Shown in pieces: positions 16,277 to 23,504 of a DNA stretch of 26,126 nucleotides. The stretch lies in assembly GCA_017303735.1 (NCBI GenBank), contig JAFLCF010000041.1:1-26126 (forward strand). The letters are read 5' to 3'. Under the pieces are notes generated by a model that did no database searches, was not told where the DNA came from, and worked only from the letters and a program-made list of their open reading frames with translations. The DNA is from Anaerolineae bacterium (GTDB lineage: Bacteria; Chloroflexota; Anaerolineae; Anaerolineales; Villigracilaceae). Within the stretch, counting starts at the first letter, position 1; each line of letters opens with the position of its first letter. A program made the translations under genes and the position numbers.

Positions 16277-16405
16277 ATGTCCCTCAACGAATCCGATACC
16301 CGTGCTAATTTAATTGACCCCAAGCTGACTTCTGCGGGCTGGGGACATGATCATGTGCGTAGGGAGCAGTATTACCGGCGAGATGTGCAATATACGGCGG
16401 CATGA
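16277..16405 (+). pseudogene. hsdR: N-terminal fragment of type I restriction subunit HsdR
   Basis: Translation from ATG 16277 gives MSLNESDTRANLIDPKLTSA, followed by GWGHDHVRREQYY. This is the very conserved beginning of type I restriction endonuclease R subunits (EcoEI-like), whose first residues usually read DTRAKLIDP..L...GW....RRE. Homology fades near residue 33 and a stop occurs at 16403. A complete HsdR has around 800-1000 residues, so over 95% is missing and no hsdM or hsdS is present. It meets the opposite-strand integrase fragment at about 16370-16395, marking a deletion or recombination joint. Confidence 0.7.
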
Positions 16406-16703
16406 TCTCTTCCTCCTCGATCTAATACAACATGGTGCGCAGGGGACGAAAGCAGGCATGCCCCCCAGGGTTAGGTGTTTCAGAAACCTCAAGAATGTAT
16501 CTACGAATGAAATCCGATGTAAGTTGATAGACTTGTGTCAGCGCGAACCCCTCACAATATTGTTGGAAGTACTTTAATTTCTTGGTATAGAACTCAATGG
16601 TTCCTGGGGAAAGCCCTTGTGATCTGCGGTCGATTAGGATGGGTAAATAATCCTGCTGAGAAAGGTTGGTAATCCCCTGGTCTTGGGCTTTTAAAACGAA
16701 CAT
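16390..16703 (-). pseudogene. Truncated tyrosine recombinase (integrase) remnant
   Basis: The ATG at 16703 has AAGGAG seven bases upstream. The 93-residue product ([20 protein letters not shown] and onward) is the N-terminal SAM-like core-binding domain of XerC/D-type phage integrases: [30 protein letters not shown], and [20 protein letters not shown] at about 16424-16422 stands where the family has a tryptophan (..LYW.EEE). Past it the frame still reads IEEEEIMPP, typical of these integrases, so the stop is a mutation. The catalytic R-H-R-Y domain is gone. It lies next to the tRNA, transcribed in the same direction, as expected for the integrase of this island. Confidence 0.85.
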
Positions 16704-16733
16704 GGTGATCTCCTTTGTGTAGAGACCACCATA
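16701..16733 (-). promoter_or_regulatory. Hairpin covering the integrase start codon
   Basis: In minus-strand RNA, 16701-16712 pairs with 16722-16733 as a 12-bp stem with two G-U pairs. The stem contains the AUG, and the Shine-Dalgarno lies at the top of the stem and loop. The equivalent leader at the left end (8053-8084) forms the same 12-bp stem with two paired base changes and wobble exchanges. This supports a conserved RNA structure that would restrain integrase translation. Confidence 0.6.
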
Positions 16734-16762
16734 TCTAATGAAGAAACCTTCACTATCGAACT

Positions 16763-16808
16763 GTGTGCCGAGGGGGAGATTTGAACTCCCGACCAAGGGC
16801 TTATGAGT
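16763..16808 (-). repeat. tRNA-proximal att site
   Basis: Forty-six bases identical to 8093-8138. It comprises the 3' portion of the tRNA gene from the anticodon-loop edge through the discriminator base and three bases beyond. Recombination between the two copies would remove 8,670 bases and leave one intact tRNA. Confidence 0.9.
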
Positions 16809-16837
16809 CCCCTGCTCTGCCACTGAGCTACCTCGGC
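16766..16837 (-). tRNA. tRNA with CAU anticodon (Met or Ile2)
   Basis: A 72-base cloverleaf: acceptor GCCGAGG/CCUCGGC with discriminator A, D stem GCUC/GAGC, anticodon loop CUCAUAA, five-base variable loop UGGUC, and T stem GGGAG/CUCCC with loop UUCAAAU. CCA is not encoded. The G1-C72 pair argues against the initiator tRNA. The CUUGGUC stretch resembles tRNA-Ile2, whose C34 is modified to lysidine, but elongator Met cannot be excluded. The anticodon stem has an unusual A31-G39 mismatch and a G27-U43 pair. The island is inserted at its 3' end. Confidence 0.93.
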
Positions 16838-16855
16838 GTGGTCAAAGCGGGGCAA

Positions 16856-16884
16856 ATATTACTACGGGGATTTAGAATTGTCAA
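16856..16884 (-). promoter_or_regulatory. Promoter of the tRNA-CAU gene
   Basis: On the minus strand, TTGACA (16884-16879), a 17-base spacer and TAATAT (16861-16856) place the transcription start near 16849, about 12 bases before the tRNA. It lies outside the island, so the tRNA keeps its native promoter after insertion. Confidence 0.75.
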
Positions 16885-16958
16885 CGCGGTCTTGTTCTGA
16901 TATGAAAATCATAATCATGGATTGAGCCTCCCCTGCTATAATCAGGCAAAGGTGAGCC

Positions 16959-17861
16959 ATGAACATTCTCGTGCTGGAAAATGACCCAAGGGAAGCCGCG
17001 ACCATTCAACAGGGATTGAGTGGGCTATCAAATACGGTGTCTATGCTTACATCAAGCGCGCAGGCTTGGCAGGCAATTCAGGCGGGCGGTGTGCAATTCC
17101 TGATCGTCGATCAAGATTCAACTGATTTTGTGCAAACGCAATTGATCCAACGTATCCGTGCTGCACAGCTTGCCGAACCGGTATACATCCTCCTGATCGG
17201 TTCCAGCAATCTACATGCAGATGCAGCCTTGAAAGGGGATGATTTCCTTCACCGCCCCTACACCATCGCCGATTTGAAGAACCGCATCGAGATTGCCAAA
17301 CGGATCATTTCATTGACATCGAAATTGTCCAAGGCAAACAAGCAGTTGGAAGATCAGGCGATCTTTGACTCGTTAACAGGCTTCATGAACCGCTCGGGTT
17401 TTTTGCGCCAGGCGATTGGGGAATTGGAACGGTCTCGCCGTGCATCCCTTCCACTCAGCTTGATCGCGCTGGATATTGATAACTTCAAAGTGATCAATGA
17501 CCGTTTTGGTCCTGCGCTTGGAGATCAGGTGCTCGAAGTGGTTGCCAAGTCGATTCGGGATAAGAGCCGCCCGTATGATTGTATCGGACGCTGGACAGGC
17601 GATGAGTTTGTGCTTGCTCTGCCCGGTGTGATCGGCTCGGATGCGGAAAAGGTGGCAGAGAGGATCATTGCCGGGGTTCGCGGCACCCGCATTGAGGTCC
17701 CGAATGAGCCGCCTCTGAACGTAAAGGTTAGCGCTGGCATTGCATCCATCATGCGCATTACGACGACGACGGAGATCGAACCGATCATCCAGAATGCTCG
17801 TCAGGCAGTGGCACTTGCAAAAGAGGCTGGGGGCAATCAGGTGTTTTTGTCGTTTCTTTAA
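16959..17861 (+). CDS. REC-GGDEF diguanylate cyclase response regulator
   Basis: A 300-residue cytoplasmic signalling protein. Residues 1-115 form a receiver domain (NILVLENDPREA; probable phospho-acceptor Asp51 in LIVDQDS). Arginine replaces the usual conserved lysine (HRPYT). A short coiled linker (SKLSKANKQLEDQ) leads to a GGDEF domain starting DSLTGFMNRSGFL. The active-site loop reads TGDEF at 213-217 instead of GGDEF, and an inhibitory RxxD site (RPYD, 204-207) lies at the standard distance. It should make cyclic di-GMP if the Thr substitution is tolerated. AAGGTGAG precedes the ATG. It is convergent with azlD, with only one base between the stops. Confidence 0.9.
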   Translation: MNILVLENDPREAATIQQGLSGLSNTVSMLTSSAQAWQAIQAGGVQFLIVDQDSTDFVQTQLIQRIRAAQLAEPVYILLIGSSNLHADAALKGDDFLHRPYTIADLKNRIEIAKRIISLTSKLSKANKQLEDQAIFDSLTGFMNRSGFLRQAIGELERSRRASLPLSLIALDIDNFKVINDRFGPALGDQVLEVVAKSIRDKSRPYDCIGRWTGDEFVLALPGVIGSDAEKVAERIIAGVRGTRIEVPNEPPLNVKVSAGIASIMRITTTTEIEPIIQNARQAVALAKEAGGNQVFLSFL

Positions 17862-17862
17862 C

Positions 17863-18177
17863 CTACAACCATTGGATCAAGAACAAAGCAGCCATTCCAA
17901 CCAGGATGGTGAGTAATGTATTGCGTGAGAACCAGGCGGTGGCAATGGCGAGCAAACCAGCGACAAGACGTGGATTGGAAAATGAAATATCGAGCGCATT
18001 GTTGCTGAGAAAGATCTCGGGGAAGATGATGGCAGAAAGCACTGCGGGTGGAACATAATGCAAGGCACGGCGCATGGTGTTGGGGATCTCAAACTTGCCG
18101 AACAAGTAAATAAGAGAAAACCTCATCCCAAATGTGATTAACCCTCCAGCGATCATCACAAACCAGATATTGTTCAT
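17863..18177 (-). CDS. azlD: AzlD-family branched-chain amino acid exporter subunit
   Basis: A 104-residue protein with about four hydrophobic helices (MIAGGLITFGMRFSLIYLFG, YVPPAVLSAIIFPEIFL, LVAGLLAIATAWFSRNTLLT, LVGMAALFLIQWL). This matches the AzlD/LIV-E small subunit. It acts with AzlC as a two-component exporter of branched-chain or related amino acids. ATGA overlap with azlC (18174-18177) shows translational coupling. Confidence 0.9.
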   Translation of the reverse strand: MNNIWFVMIAGGLITFGMRFSLIYLFGKFEIPNTMRRALHYVPPAVLSAIIFPEIFLSNNALDISFSNPRLVAGLLAIATAWFSRNTLLTILVGMAALFLIQWL

Positions 18178-18878
18178 TTTGACTCCTGTACGGGCTGTCG
18201 GGCTTCAAGCAGCATGCCCACAGCGATTCCCACCAGGGCAGCCAAGATCAATCCCAGTTTATAAGGCAGGGAATATGCCAACAAGGCTGTAACCCCGGCG
18301 CTCAGCGCGGCGGCGATCATTGGACTTTTTTTCATGACCGGCACGATCATGGCAATAAAGGTAAGCGGCAGGGCAAAATCCAATGAGAGGTTCGAAGGGA
18401 TGGATGCACCCAGGAAGACACCAATGGCGGTGCTGATCTGCCAGTTGATCCATAGAGAAATGCCGGTGCCAAAAAGGAACCAGTGTTTGTGACCTGTATT
18501 TAAGCTCTCTTTTTCGTAATACAAAATGGAAGGGGCATAGGCTTCGTCGGTAAGAAGGTAGGAGAGTAAAACTTTCCATCGCAGAGAGAGGTCTTTGAGG
18601 TAGGGGGCAAGTGATGCGCTATACAACATGTGGCGCAGGTTCACCACGGCAATGGTCAGGATCATGACCAGGGCGGGTGCGCCTTCGCTGAACAATTGGG
18701 CGGTAATGAATTGTGCTGAACCAGCAAAGACGATGGATGACATCAATTGCGCTGCCGTATTGGATAGACCCGAATTGACAGCCAGTGCGCCGTAGATCAT
18801 GCCGAATGGAAAGACGCCGATCAGAATGGGCACTTCGGCGCGAACCCCTTCAATGAAATTTCTTTTTGCTTCGCTCAT
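18174..18878 (-). CDS. azlC: AzlC-family branched-chain amino acid exporter
   Basis: A 234-residue polytopic membrane protein. The N-terminal pattern GVRAEVPILIGVFPFGMIYG, the FAGSAQFITAQL segment and the NLRHMLYSASLAPYL motif are hallmarks of AzlC/YgaZ. It exports amino acids with AzlD encoded downstream. An AAGGATAAGC ribosome binding site is formed by the last codons of the amine oxidase gene, whose stop lies two bases before the ATG, so the three genes form one operon. Confidence 0.92.
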   Translation of the reverse strand: MSEAKRNFIEGVRAEVPILIGVFPFGMIYGALAVNSGLSNTAAQLMSSIVFAGSAQFITAQLFSEGAPALVMILTIAVVNLRHMLYSASLAPYLKDLSLRWKVLLSYLLTDEAYAPSILYYEKESLNTGHKHWFLFGTGISLWINWQISTAIGVFLGASIPSNLSLDFALPLTFIAMIVPVMKKSPMIAAALSAGVTALLAYSLPYKLGLILAALVGIAVGMLLEARQPVQESK

Positions 18879-18880
18879 GC

Positions 18881-20224
18881 TTATCCTTTACCAATAATTT
18901 CTTTTGCCGCACGTTGACCACTTTCCACGGCGCCTTCCATAAAACCTTGAAAGGCTGTGGCGTGTTCGCCTGCAAAGAACAAACGTCCTGCCGGTGTGAA
19001 CAAGGTCTGCCAATGCGCGCGGACTTGCCCCGGGGCGAGATTCATGTAAGATGCTTTTGTGAATGGCTCATTTAGCCATGCGGTCGTTTCAGTATGTTCG
19101 ATCAATGCAGAAGAGCCGGGGAAGATTTTTTCGATCTCATTAATAGCGACTTGAATCCGTTCTTCATTGGATAATGCCGAAAGTTTTGCACCTGGCGCGC
19201 CGCCTGTGTAGGCGGTGAGGATTCCGCTTTCATGCTCAAGGTGACTGGTGGCATGCCAGATGTAGCCGATGGGTGGATCTGAATTCATGCGTCCGTTCCA
19301 ATTCTTTTCATCCCAAAAGCGTTTGCGATATTGGATCATTACCTTGGTGACGGCACCATAGGAAATCTCATTCACCATACGTTGATGCGGCGTGGGCAGC
19401 GAATCACCAAAATCAATTTCGCGTGCCGTGGTCAATGGAATTGCCAGAATGGCAAAGTCAGCATCTATCGTCAGCGAAGAATCGGCTTGGGTGTAGGTAA
19501 CAGTTACCCCGTCGGGTTTGAGGCGTAGCGACTGGACGACTGCATTCAAACGCACATCCGTCAACGTCTTTGCCAGCGCCTGCGGAATTAAGTCATTGCC
19601 GCCGACGGCACGCATACTGGGCAGGCGTTCTGTGCTGCTGTAATACATCTTCGCATTTCGGCACAGATCAAGCAGCGATAACGCTTCCGGTTCGCAAGTA
19701 TATTCAGAACGAATGTAGGTGACAAAATATTTTTTCGTTAGTGGGTTAAGATCGAGTGAGTTAAGCCAATCACCAGCCGATTTTGAGTCCAACTCTTCCG
19801 CTTCGTTTGCGGTTTGAGGTTGATACGGGTCTGGCACACGTTGACTCAATTCAGCCATGGCTTCCCACCCGCGTTGCACTTCACCTGCAAAATCGAAACC
19901 CCAAAATTTTGCATCTGCAACCAGCCCGGCTTTGCCATCAAAACTGCCCCAGTCTTTATCCTGTGCCTGCCACGAACCCGAAGATGCCAGCGGAATATTG
20001 AAATCTTTTGCCAGCGCGATCATACGGGTATGATGTTCTTCAATAAATTCACCACCGCCCTCGGCTGCCAAACCATGCTTAAACGTCCGCAGCGTTTGCA
20101 CCCGCCCGCCAACACGATCACGCGCCTCCAGCACCGTCACTTGCCAGCCCGCTTTTTGCAACTCATAGGCAGCCGAAAGCCCAGCCAGCCCTGCTCCAAT
20201 AATGATGACAGATTTATTTTTCAT
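18881..20224 (-). CDS. Flavin-containing amine oxidase
   Basis: A 447-residue member of the monoamine oxidase/polyamine oxidase superfamily, which oxidises amines or amino acids with FAD and O2. The N-terminal dinucleotide fold is textbook (SVIIIGAGLAGLSAAYELQK, then LEARDRVGGRV). The C-terminal FAD motif is present (GRLFFAGEHATAFQGFMEGA). The frame extends upstream to an ATG at 20248, but that codon sits at the T tract of the preceding gene's terminator. The ATG at 20224, directly before KNKSVIII, is a better start. There is no signal peptide. It shares an operon with azlC and azlD, which hints at an amino-acid-like substrate or product. Confidence 0.9.
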   Translation of the reverse strand: MKNKSVIIIGAGLAGLSAAYELQKAGWQVTVLEARDRVGGRVQTLRTFKHGLAAEGGGEFIEEHHTRMIALAKDFNIPLASSGSWQAQDKDWGSFDGKAGLVADAKFWGFDFAGEVQRGWEAMAELSQRVPDPYQPQTANEAEELDSKSAGDWLNSLDLNPLTKKYFVTYIRSEYTCEPEALSLLDLCRNAKMYYSSTERLPSMRAVGGNDLIPQALAKTLTDVRLNAVVQSLRLKPDGVTVTYTQADSSLTIDADFAILAIPLTTAREIDFGDSLPTPHQRMVNEISYGAVTKVMIQYRKRFWDEKNWNGRMNSDPPIGYIWHATSHLEHESGILTAYTGGAPGAKLSALSNEERIQVAINEIEKIFPGSSALIEHTETTAWLNEPFTKASYMNLAPGQVRAHWQTLFTPAGRLFFAGEHATAFQGFMEGAVESGQRAAKEIIGKG

Positions 20225-20253
20225 AAGCGTGGATTTTATCATTTGCATAAAAA

Positions 20254-20278
20254 AAGCCGTCCAAACTGCGGACGGCTT
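20254..20278 (-). terminator. Intrinsic terminator of the thiol peroxidase gene
   Basis: Read on the minus strand, a 9-bp stem AAGCCGTCC/GGACGGCTT (20278-20270 with 20262-20254) with a 7-base loop is followed by a run of T. It ends the peroxidase transcript about 45 bases after its stop and overlaps the leader of the amine oxidase gene. Confidence 0.85.
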
Positions 20279-20322
20279 CGCTTCTTTCCCGTACTTGAGC
20301 TGATTCAGCTTTCGTTTTTTTT

Positions 20323-20847
20323 CTAGCCGAGAGCTTTCTTTGCAGCCGCGATCACTTCGTCATAATCGGGCTCAGTGCCCAGGGTCGGCAGGTAGTTGAC
20401 ATAAGTCAGCTTGCCATCGCGCCCAACGATGAAGACCGAGCGGCGCAGGTAGCGGCGTTCTTTGATCAGGATGCCGTACTTGATGCCGAACTCACCTTCG
20501 AGCACATCAGAAACAACTTTCACTTTTTCCACACCAGCAGCGCCGCACCAGCGCTTTTGCGCCATGGGGAAGTCGGTGCTGATGGTGTAAATGACAATGT
20601 CATCACTCAGTTTGGCGGCTTCTTCATTAAAACGGCGGGTTTCACGGTCACACACATCCGTATCCAACGAAGGGACAGCGGAAAGGATGATAACCTTGCC
20701 CTTGGATTCTTGCAGCGGGTTCACGGACGCCCAGCCTGCGATGACACTGGTAAATTCAGGCGCAGCCTGCCCAACGCTTACTTCATCCCCATACAGGGTG
20801 GCGAAATTATCGCCCAGTTTGAAAACATCATTTCGAATGGTTGTCAT
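20323..20847 (-). CDS. tpx: Thiol peroxidase (Tpx-type peroxiredoxin)
   Basis: A 174-residue atypical two-cysteine peroxiredoxin that reduces hydroperoxides at the expense of thioredoxin. The peroxidatic cysteine is Cys66 in SLDTDVCDRETRRFN. The resolving cysteine is Cys101 in KRWCGAAG, at the spacing characteristic of Tpx. The C-terminal GKLTYVNYLPTLGTEPDYDE is also typical. It is cytoplasmic with no signal peptide. The start is supported by GGAGAGAGAG upstream. It is transcribed alone, with its own terminator, and is divergent from the rhamnose operon. Confidence 0.95.
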   Translation of the reverse strand: MTTIRNDVFKLGDNFATLYGDEVSVGQAAPEFTSVIAGWASVNPLQESKGKVIILSAVPSLDTDVCDRETRRFNEEAAKLSDDIVIYTISTDFPMAQKRWCGAAGVEKVKVVSDVLEGEFGIKYGILIKERRYLRRSVFIVGRDGKLTYVNYLPTLGTEPDYDEVIAAAKKALG

Positions 20848-20977
20848 AAATCTCTCTCTCCAAAATTGGTATATTTGACTATTGTATCAGATGCCTATTG
20901 GTCGGGTGCTCTTACATAAATAAATCGATTTCTGGCGATATAATACGCCCGCCTGACTCTCAAGGAGATTTATACTC
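20848..20977. promoter_or_regulatory. Divergent promoter region, tpx and rfbC
   Basis: 130 bases between divergent genes. TATAAT at 20939-20944 is a likely -10 box for the rhamnose operon, but the best -35 candidate (TTACAT at 20912) is too far. TACAAT on the minus strand (20886-20881) may be the -10 of the peroxidase gene. No operator is recognised. Confidence 0.4.
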
Positions 20978-21523
20978 ATGGAATTTGTCCCTACCACGCT
21001 GCCTGATGTCATTCTGATCAAACCCAAAGTATTCGACGACCCGCGCGGTTTCTTCATGGAAACCTACCGGGAAGATCGCTTCATTGCCAATGGCATCTCT
21101 CAACAGTTTGTGCAGGAAAATCACTCCGCTTCGGGGAAAGGCGTTCTACGTGGATTGCATTATCAGATCCGCCAAACGCAGGGGAAGTTGGTGCGGGTCA
21201 TTTCTGGTGAGATTTTTGATGTCGCCGTCGATATCCGGCGCAGTTCGCCGACTTTTGGGCAATGGGTGGGTATAATCCTTTCGGCAGAAAATAAACATCA
21301 GCTTTGGGTGCCTGGCGGGTTTGCGCACGGATTTTATGTCCTCAGCGAGCGTGCCGAGGTGGTTTACAAGGTTACTGATTATTATGCGCCTGAATGGGAA
21401 CGCAGCATTTTATGGAACGACCCCCAGATCGGCATCGACTGGCAGTTAAATGGCATAGTTCCAACCCTCTCACAAAAAGATGTAGTCGGCAAGCTTTTGG
21501 CAGATGCCGAGATTTTTGACTAA
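20978..21523 (+). CDS. rfbC: dTDP-4-dehydrorhamnose 3,5-epimerase
   Basis: Third step of dTDP-L-rhamnose synthesis: it epimerises C3 and C5 of dTDP-4-keto-6-deoxyglucose. 181 residues, cupin fold. Family motifs in order: DDPRGFFMETY, FVQENHSAS, VLRGLHYQ with the catalytic base His61, the substrate strand WVPGGFAHGFYVLSE, and the conserved Tyr130 in VVYKVTDYY. AAGGAG lies nine bases before the ATG. It is the first gene of a four-gene operon with the remaining three enzymes. Confidence 0.95.
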   Translation: MEFVPTTLPDVILIKPKVFDDPRGFFMETYREDRFIANGISQQFVQENHSASGKGVLRGLHYQIRQTQGKLVRVISGEIFDVAVDIRRSSPTFGQWVGIILSAENKHQLWVPGGFAHGFYVLSERAEVVYKVTDYYAPEWERSILWNDPQIGIDWQLNGIVPTLSQKDVVGKLLADAEIFD

Positions 21524-21533
21524 AGGATTTGTT

Positions 21534-22607
21534 ATGAAAAATGTAATGGTCACTGGTGGCGCCGGGTTCATTGGCTCGAACTTTATTCATTATTTACTTC
21601 GTACCGAAAAAAATATCAAATTAATTAACTTTGATGCACTGACTTATGCCGGCAATCTCAATAGTCTGGCAGATGTGGCAGATGACCCGCGTTATCATTT
21701 CGTGCAGGGAAACATATGTAACGACCAACAGGTGGATGCAGTGCTGCGTGAACATCAGATCGATACCATTGTTCACTTTGCTGCCGAATCACATGTAGAT
21801 CGATCCATTTTAGGACCTCGTCAGTTTGTTGAGACGAATGTGATGGGGACTTTCACGATGCTCGAAGCCGCACGGAATTACTGGATCAAAGACAAGAGTA
21901 TTCCGTTGGAGAGCGTGCGTTTCCATCATGTTTCTACTGATGAGGTGTTCGGTTCGTTGAAACCCGGCGAACCTGCATGGACAGAAGACACACCCTATGC
22001 GCCCAATTCTCCATATGCGGCTTCCAAGGCATCCAGCGATCATCTTGTCCGCTCGTATGGGCATACATACGGACTTCCTTTTACCATAACCAATTGCTCC
22101 AATAATTACGGTCCCTATCAGTTTCCCGAAAAGCTCATCCCTGTGATCATTCTCAACGCCATGGAAGGAAAACCCCTGCCTGTATACGGTGACGGTCAAC
22201 AGATCCGTGACTGGCTGCATGTGGAAGATCATTGCGAAGCGATCCACCTTGTGTTGACGAAAGGGCATACGGGTGAGACCTATAACATTGGCGGTGAGAA
22301 TCAGCCAGCCAACCTGACCATTGTGGAAACCATCTGCGATATTCTCGACGAGATCGATTCCAACCCGGCGCACAAACCGCATCGCAACCTGATCCAATTC
22401 GTAACCGACCGACCTGGGCATGACCGTCGTTATGACATGGACACACACAAGATCAGCACGGAATTAGGCTGGCATCCGCGCCATAACCTCACCCAAGGGT
22501 TGCTAGATACAGTGCAGTGGTATCTTGCACATCCCGAATGGGTGGCTGCCATCCGCCATCAGCAGGAGTATAAAGGCTGGATGGATGCGAATTACAAATC
22601 ACGATGA
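21534..22607 (+). CDS. rfbB: dTDP-glucose 4,6-dehydratase
   Basis: Second step of the pathway: NAD+-dependent dehydration of dTDP-glucose. 357 residues, extended short-chain dehydrogenase. NAD-binding TGGAGFIGSNF begins at residue 7. The dehydratase signature STDEVFG supplies Thr135-Asp136-Glu137, and YAASK gives the catalytic Tyr161 and Lys165. The frame is open from an ATG at 21504 that overlaps rfbC; the ATG at 21534, preceded by AAAGGA and starting MKNVMVTGGAG, is the better choice. Confidence 0.95.
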   Translation: MKNVMVTGGAGFIGSNFIHYLLRTEKNIKLINFDALTYAGNLNSLADVADDPRYHFVQGNICNDQQVDAVLREHQIDTIVHFAAESHVDRSILGPRQFVETNVMGTFTMLEAARNYWIKDKSIPLESVRFHHVSTDEVFGSLKPGEPAWTEDTPYAPNSPYAASKASSDHLVRSYGHTYGLPFTITNCSNNYGPYQFPEKLIPVIILNAMEGKPLPVYGDGQQIRDWLHVEDHCEAIHLVLTKGHTGETYNIGGENQPANLTIVETICDILDEIDSNPAHKPHRNLIQFVTDRPGHDRRYDMDTHKISTELGWHPRHNLTQGLLDTVQWYLAHPEWVAAIRHQQEYKGWMDANYKSR

Positions 22608-22626
22608 AATGGAATAGGAGCTAAAT

Positions 22627-23496
22627 ATGAAGGGCATTATTCTCGCGGGTGGACGCGGCACACGCCTCTATCCATTAACTCTGGCGGTTAGCAAGCAGAT
22701 TCTGCCAGTGTACGATAAACCAATGATTTACTATCCGCTCTCCATGCTTATGCTGGCGGGCATCCGCGACATTTTGGTCATTAGTTCCCCCGAAGATCTG
22801 CCAGGCTTTAGAAGATTACTAGGTGATGGTACGGGGTGGGGCATGGAATTCTCCTATGCCGAGCAAGCAGAGCCGCGTGGTCTGGCAGACGCCTTCATTG
22901 TGGGAGAGGATTTCATCCAAGGTGAAAAAGCCTGCTTGATTTTGGGTGATAATATTTTCTTTGGGCATGGCTTGCCGGAACAGCTTCAACAAGCCGCCCA
23001 ACTTGAAAAAGGCGCATTGGTCTTTGCCTACCCCGTGCATGACCCCGAACGCTATGGTGTGGTCGAATTTGATGAAACTGGCAAGGCGATCAGCTTGGAA
23101 GAAAAACCCAATCAGCCGCGTTCAAAATATGCCGTACCTGGATTGTATTTTTACGATGAGCGTGTGGTCGAGTTTGCCAAAGCCCTTAAACCTTCACCAC
23201 GTGGAGAAATCGAGATCACCGATCTCAACCGCGTTTATTTGGAGATGGGTGAGTTGAACGTGACTTCGCTTGGGCGTGGGGTGGCATGGCTGGACGCAGG
23301 CACGCACGAGTCCTTGTTACAAGCCTCAAACTTTGTGCAGGCTGTAGAAGAACGGCAGGGATTAATGATCTCCTCGCCGGAAGAGATCGCCTACCGAAAA
23401 GGATTCATCAGCCAGGAGCAACTCAAGAAGCTGGCTGAAAAATTAGGGAGGAATGGATATGGCGATTATCTATTACGACTGGCGCAGGAGAAGTAA
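22627..23496 (+). CDS. rfbA: Glucose-1-phosphate thymidylyltransferase
   Basis: First step of the pathway: it joins dTTP and glucose-1-phosphate to give dTDP-glucose. 289 residues, nucleotidyltransferase fold. The nucleotide-binding signature [12 protein letters not shown] is at 7-18, followed by [18 protein letters not shown]. The metal-binding aspartate lies in [10 protein letters not shown], and [12 protein letters not shown] is the usual second-half motif. The spacing is 19 bases from rfbB, with AGGAG upstream of the ATG. Confidence 0.96.
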   Translation: MKGIILAGGRGTRLYPLTLAVSKQILPVYDKPMIYYPLSMLMLAGIRDILVISSPEDLPGFRRLLGDGTGWGMEFSYAEQAEPRGLADAFIVGEDFIQGEKACLILGDNIFFGHGLPEQLQQAAQLEKGALVFAYPVHDPERYGVVEFDETGKAISLEEKPNQPRSKYAVPGLYFYDERVVEFAKALKPSPRGEIEITDLNRVYLEMGELNVTSLGRGVAWLDAGTHESLLQASNFVQAVEERQGLMISSPEEIAYRKGFISQEQLKKLAEKLGRNGYGDYLLRLAQEK

Positions 23497-23504
23497 AGAC
23501 CTCG

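Larger units (their letters stand above)
8093..16808. mobile_element. tRNA-integrated genomic island, about 8.7 kb
   Basis: The element is bounded by perfect 46-bp direct repeats corresponding to the 3' part of the tRNA(CAU) gene. The tRNA is whole at the right end and only its 3' half is present at the left end. A tyrosine-recombinase remnant abuts the tRNA in the usual orientation. The interior is plainly AT-rich compared with both flanks and carries accessory genes only. Because the integrase is broken, the island should no longer move on its own. Confidence 0.9.

Noticed and set aside
16347..16577. A 76-codon plus-strand frame over the integrase relic
   Set aside because: Antisense to a recognisable integrase domain and overlapping the HsdR remnant; the sequence has no family features.
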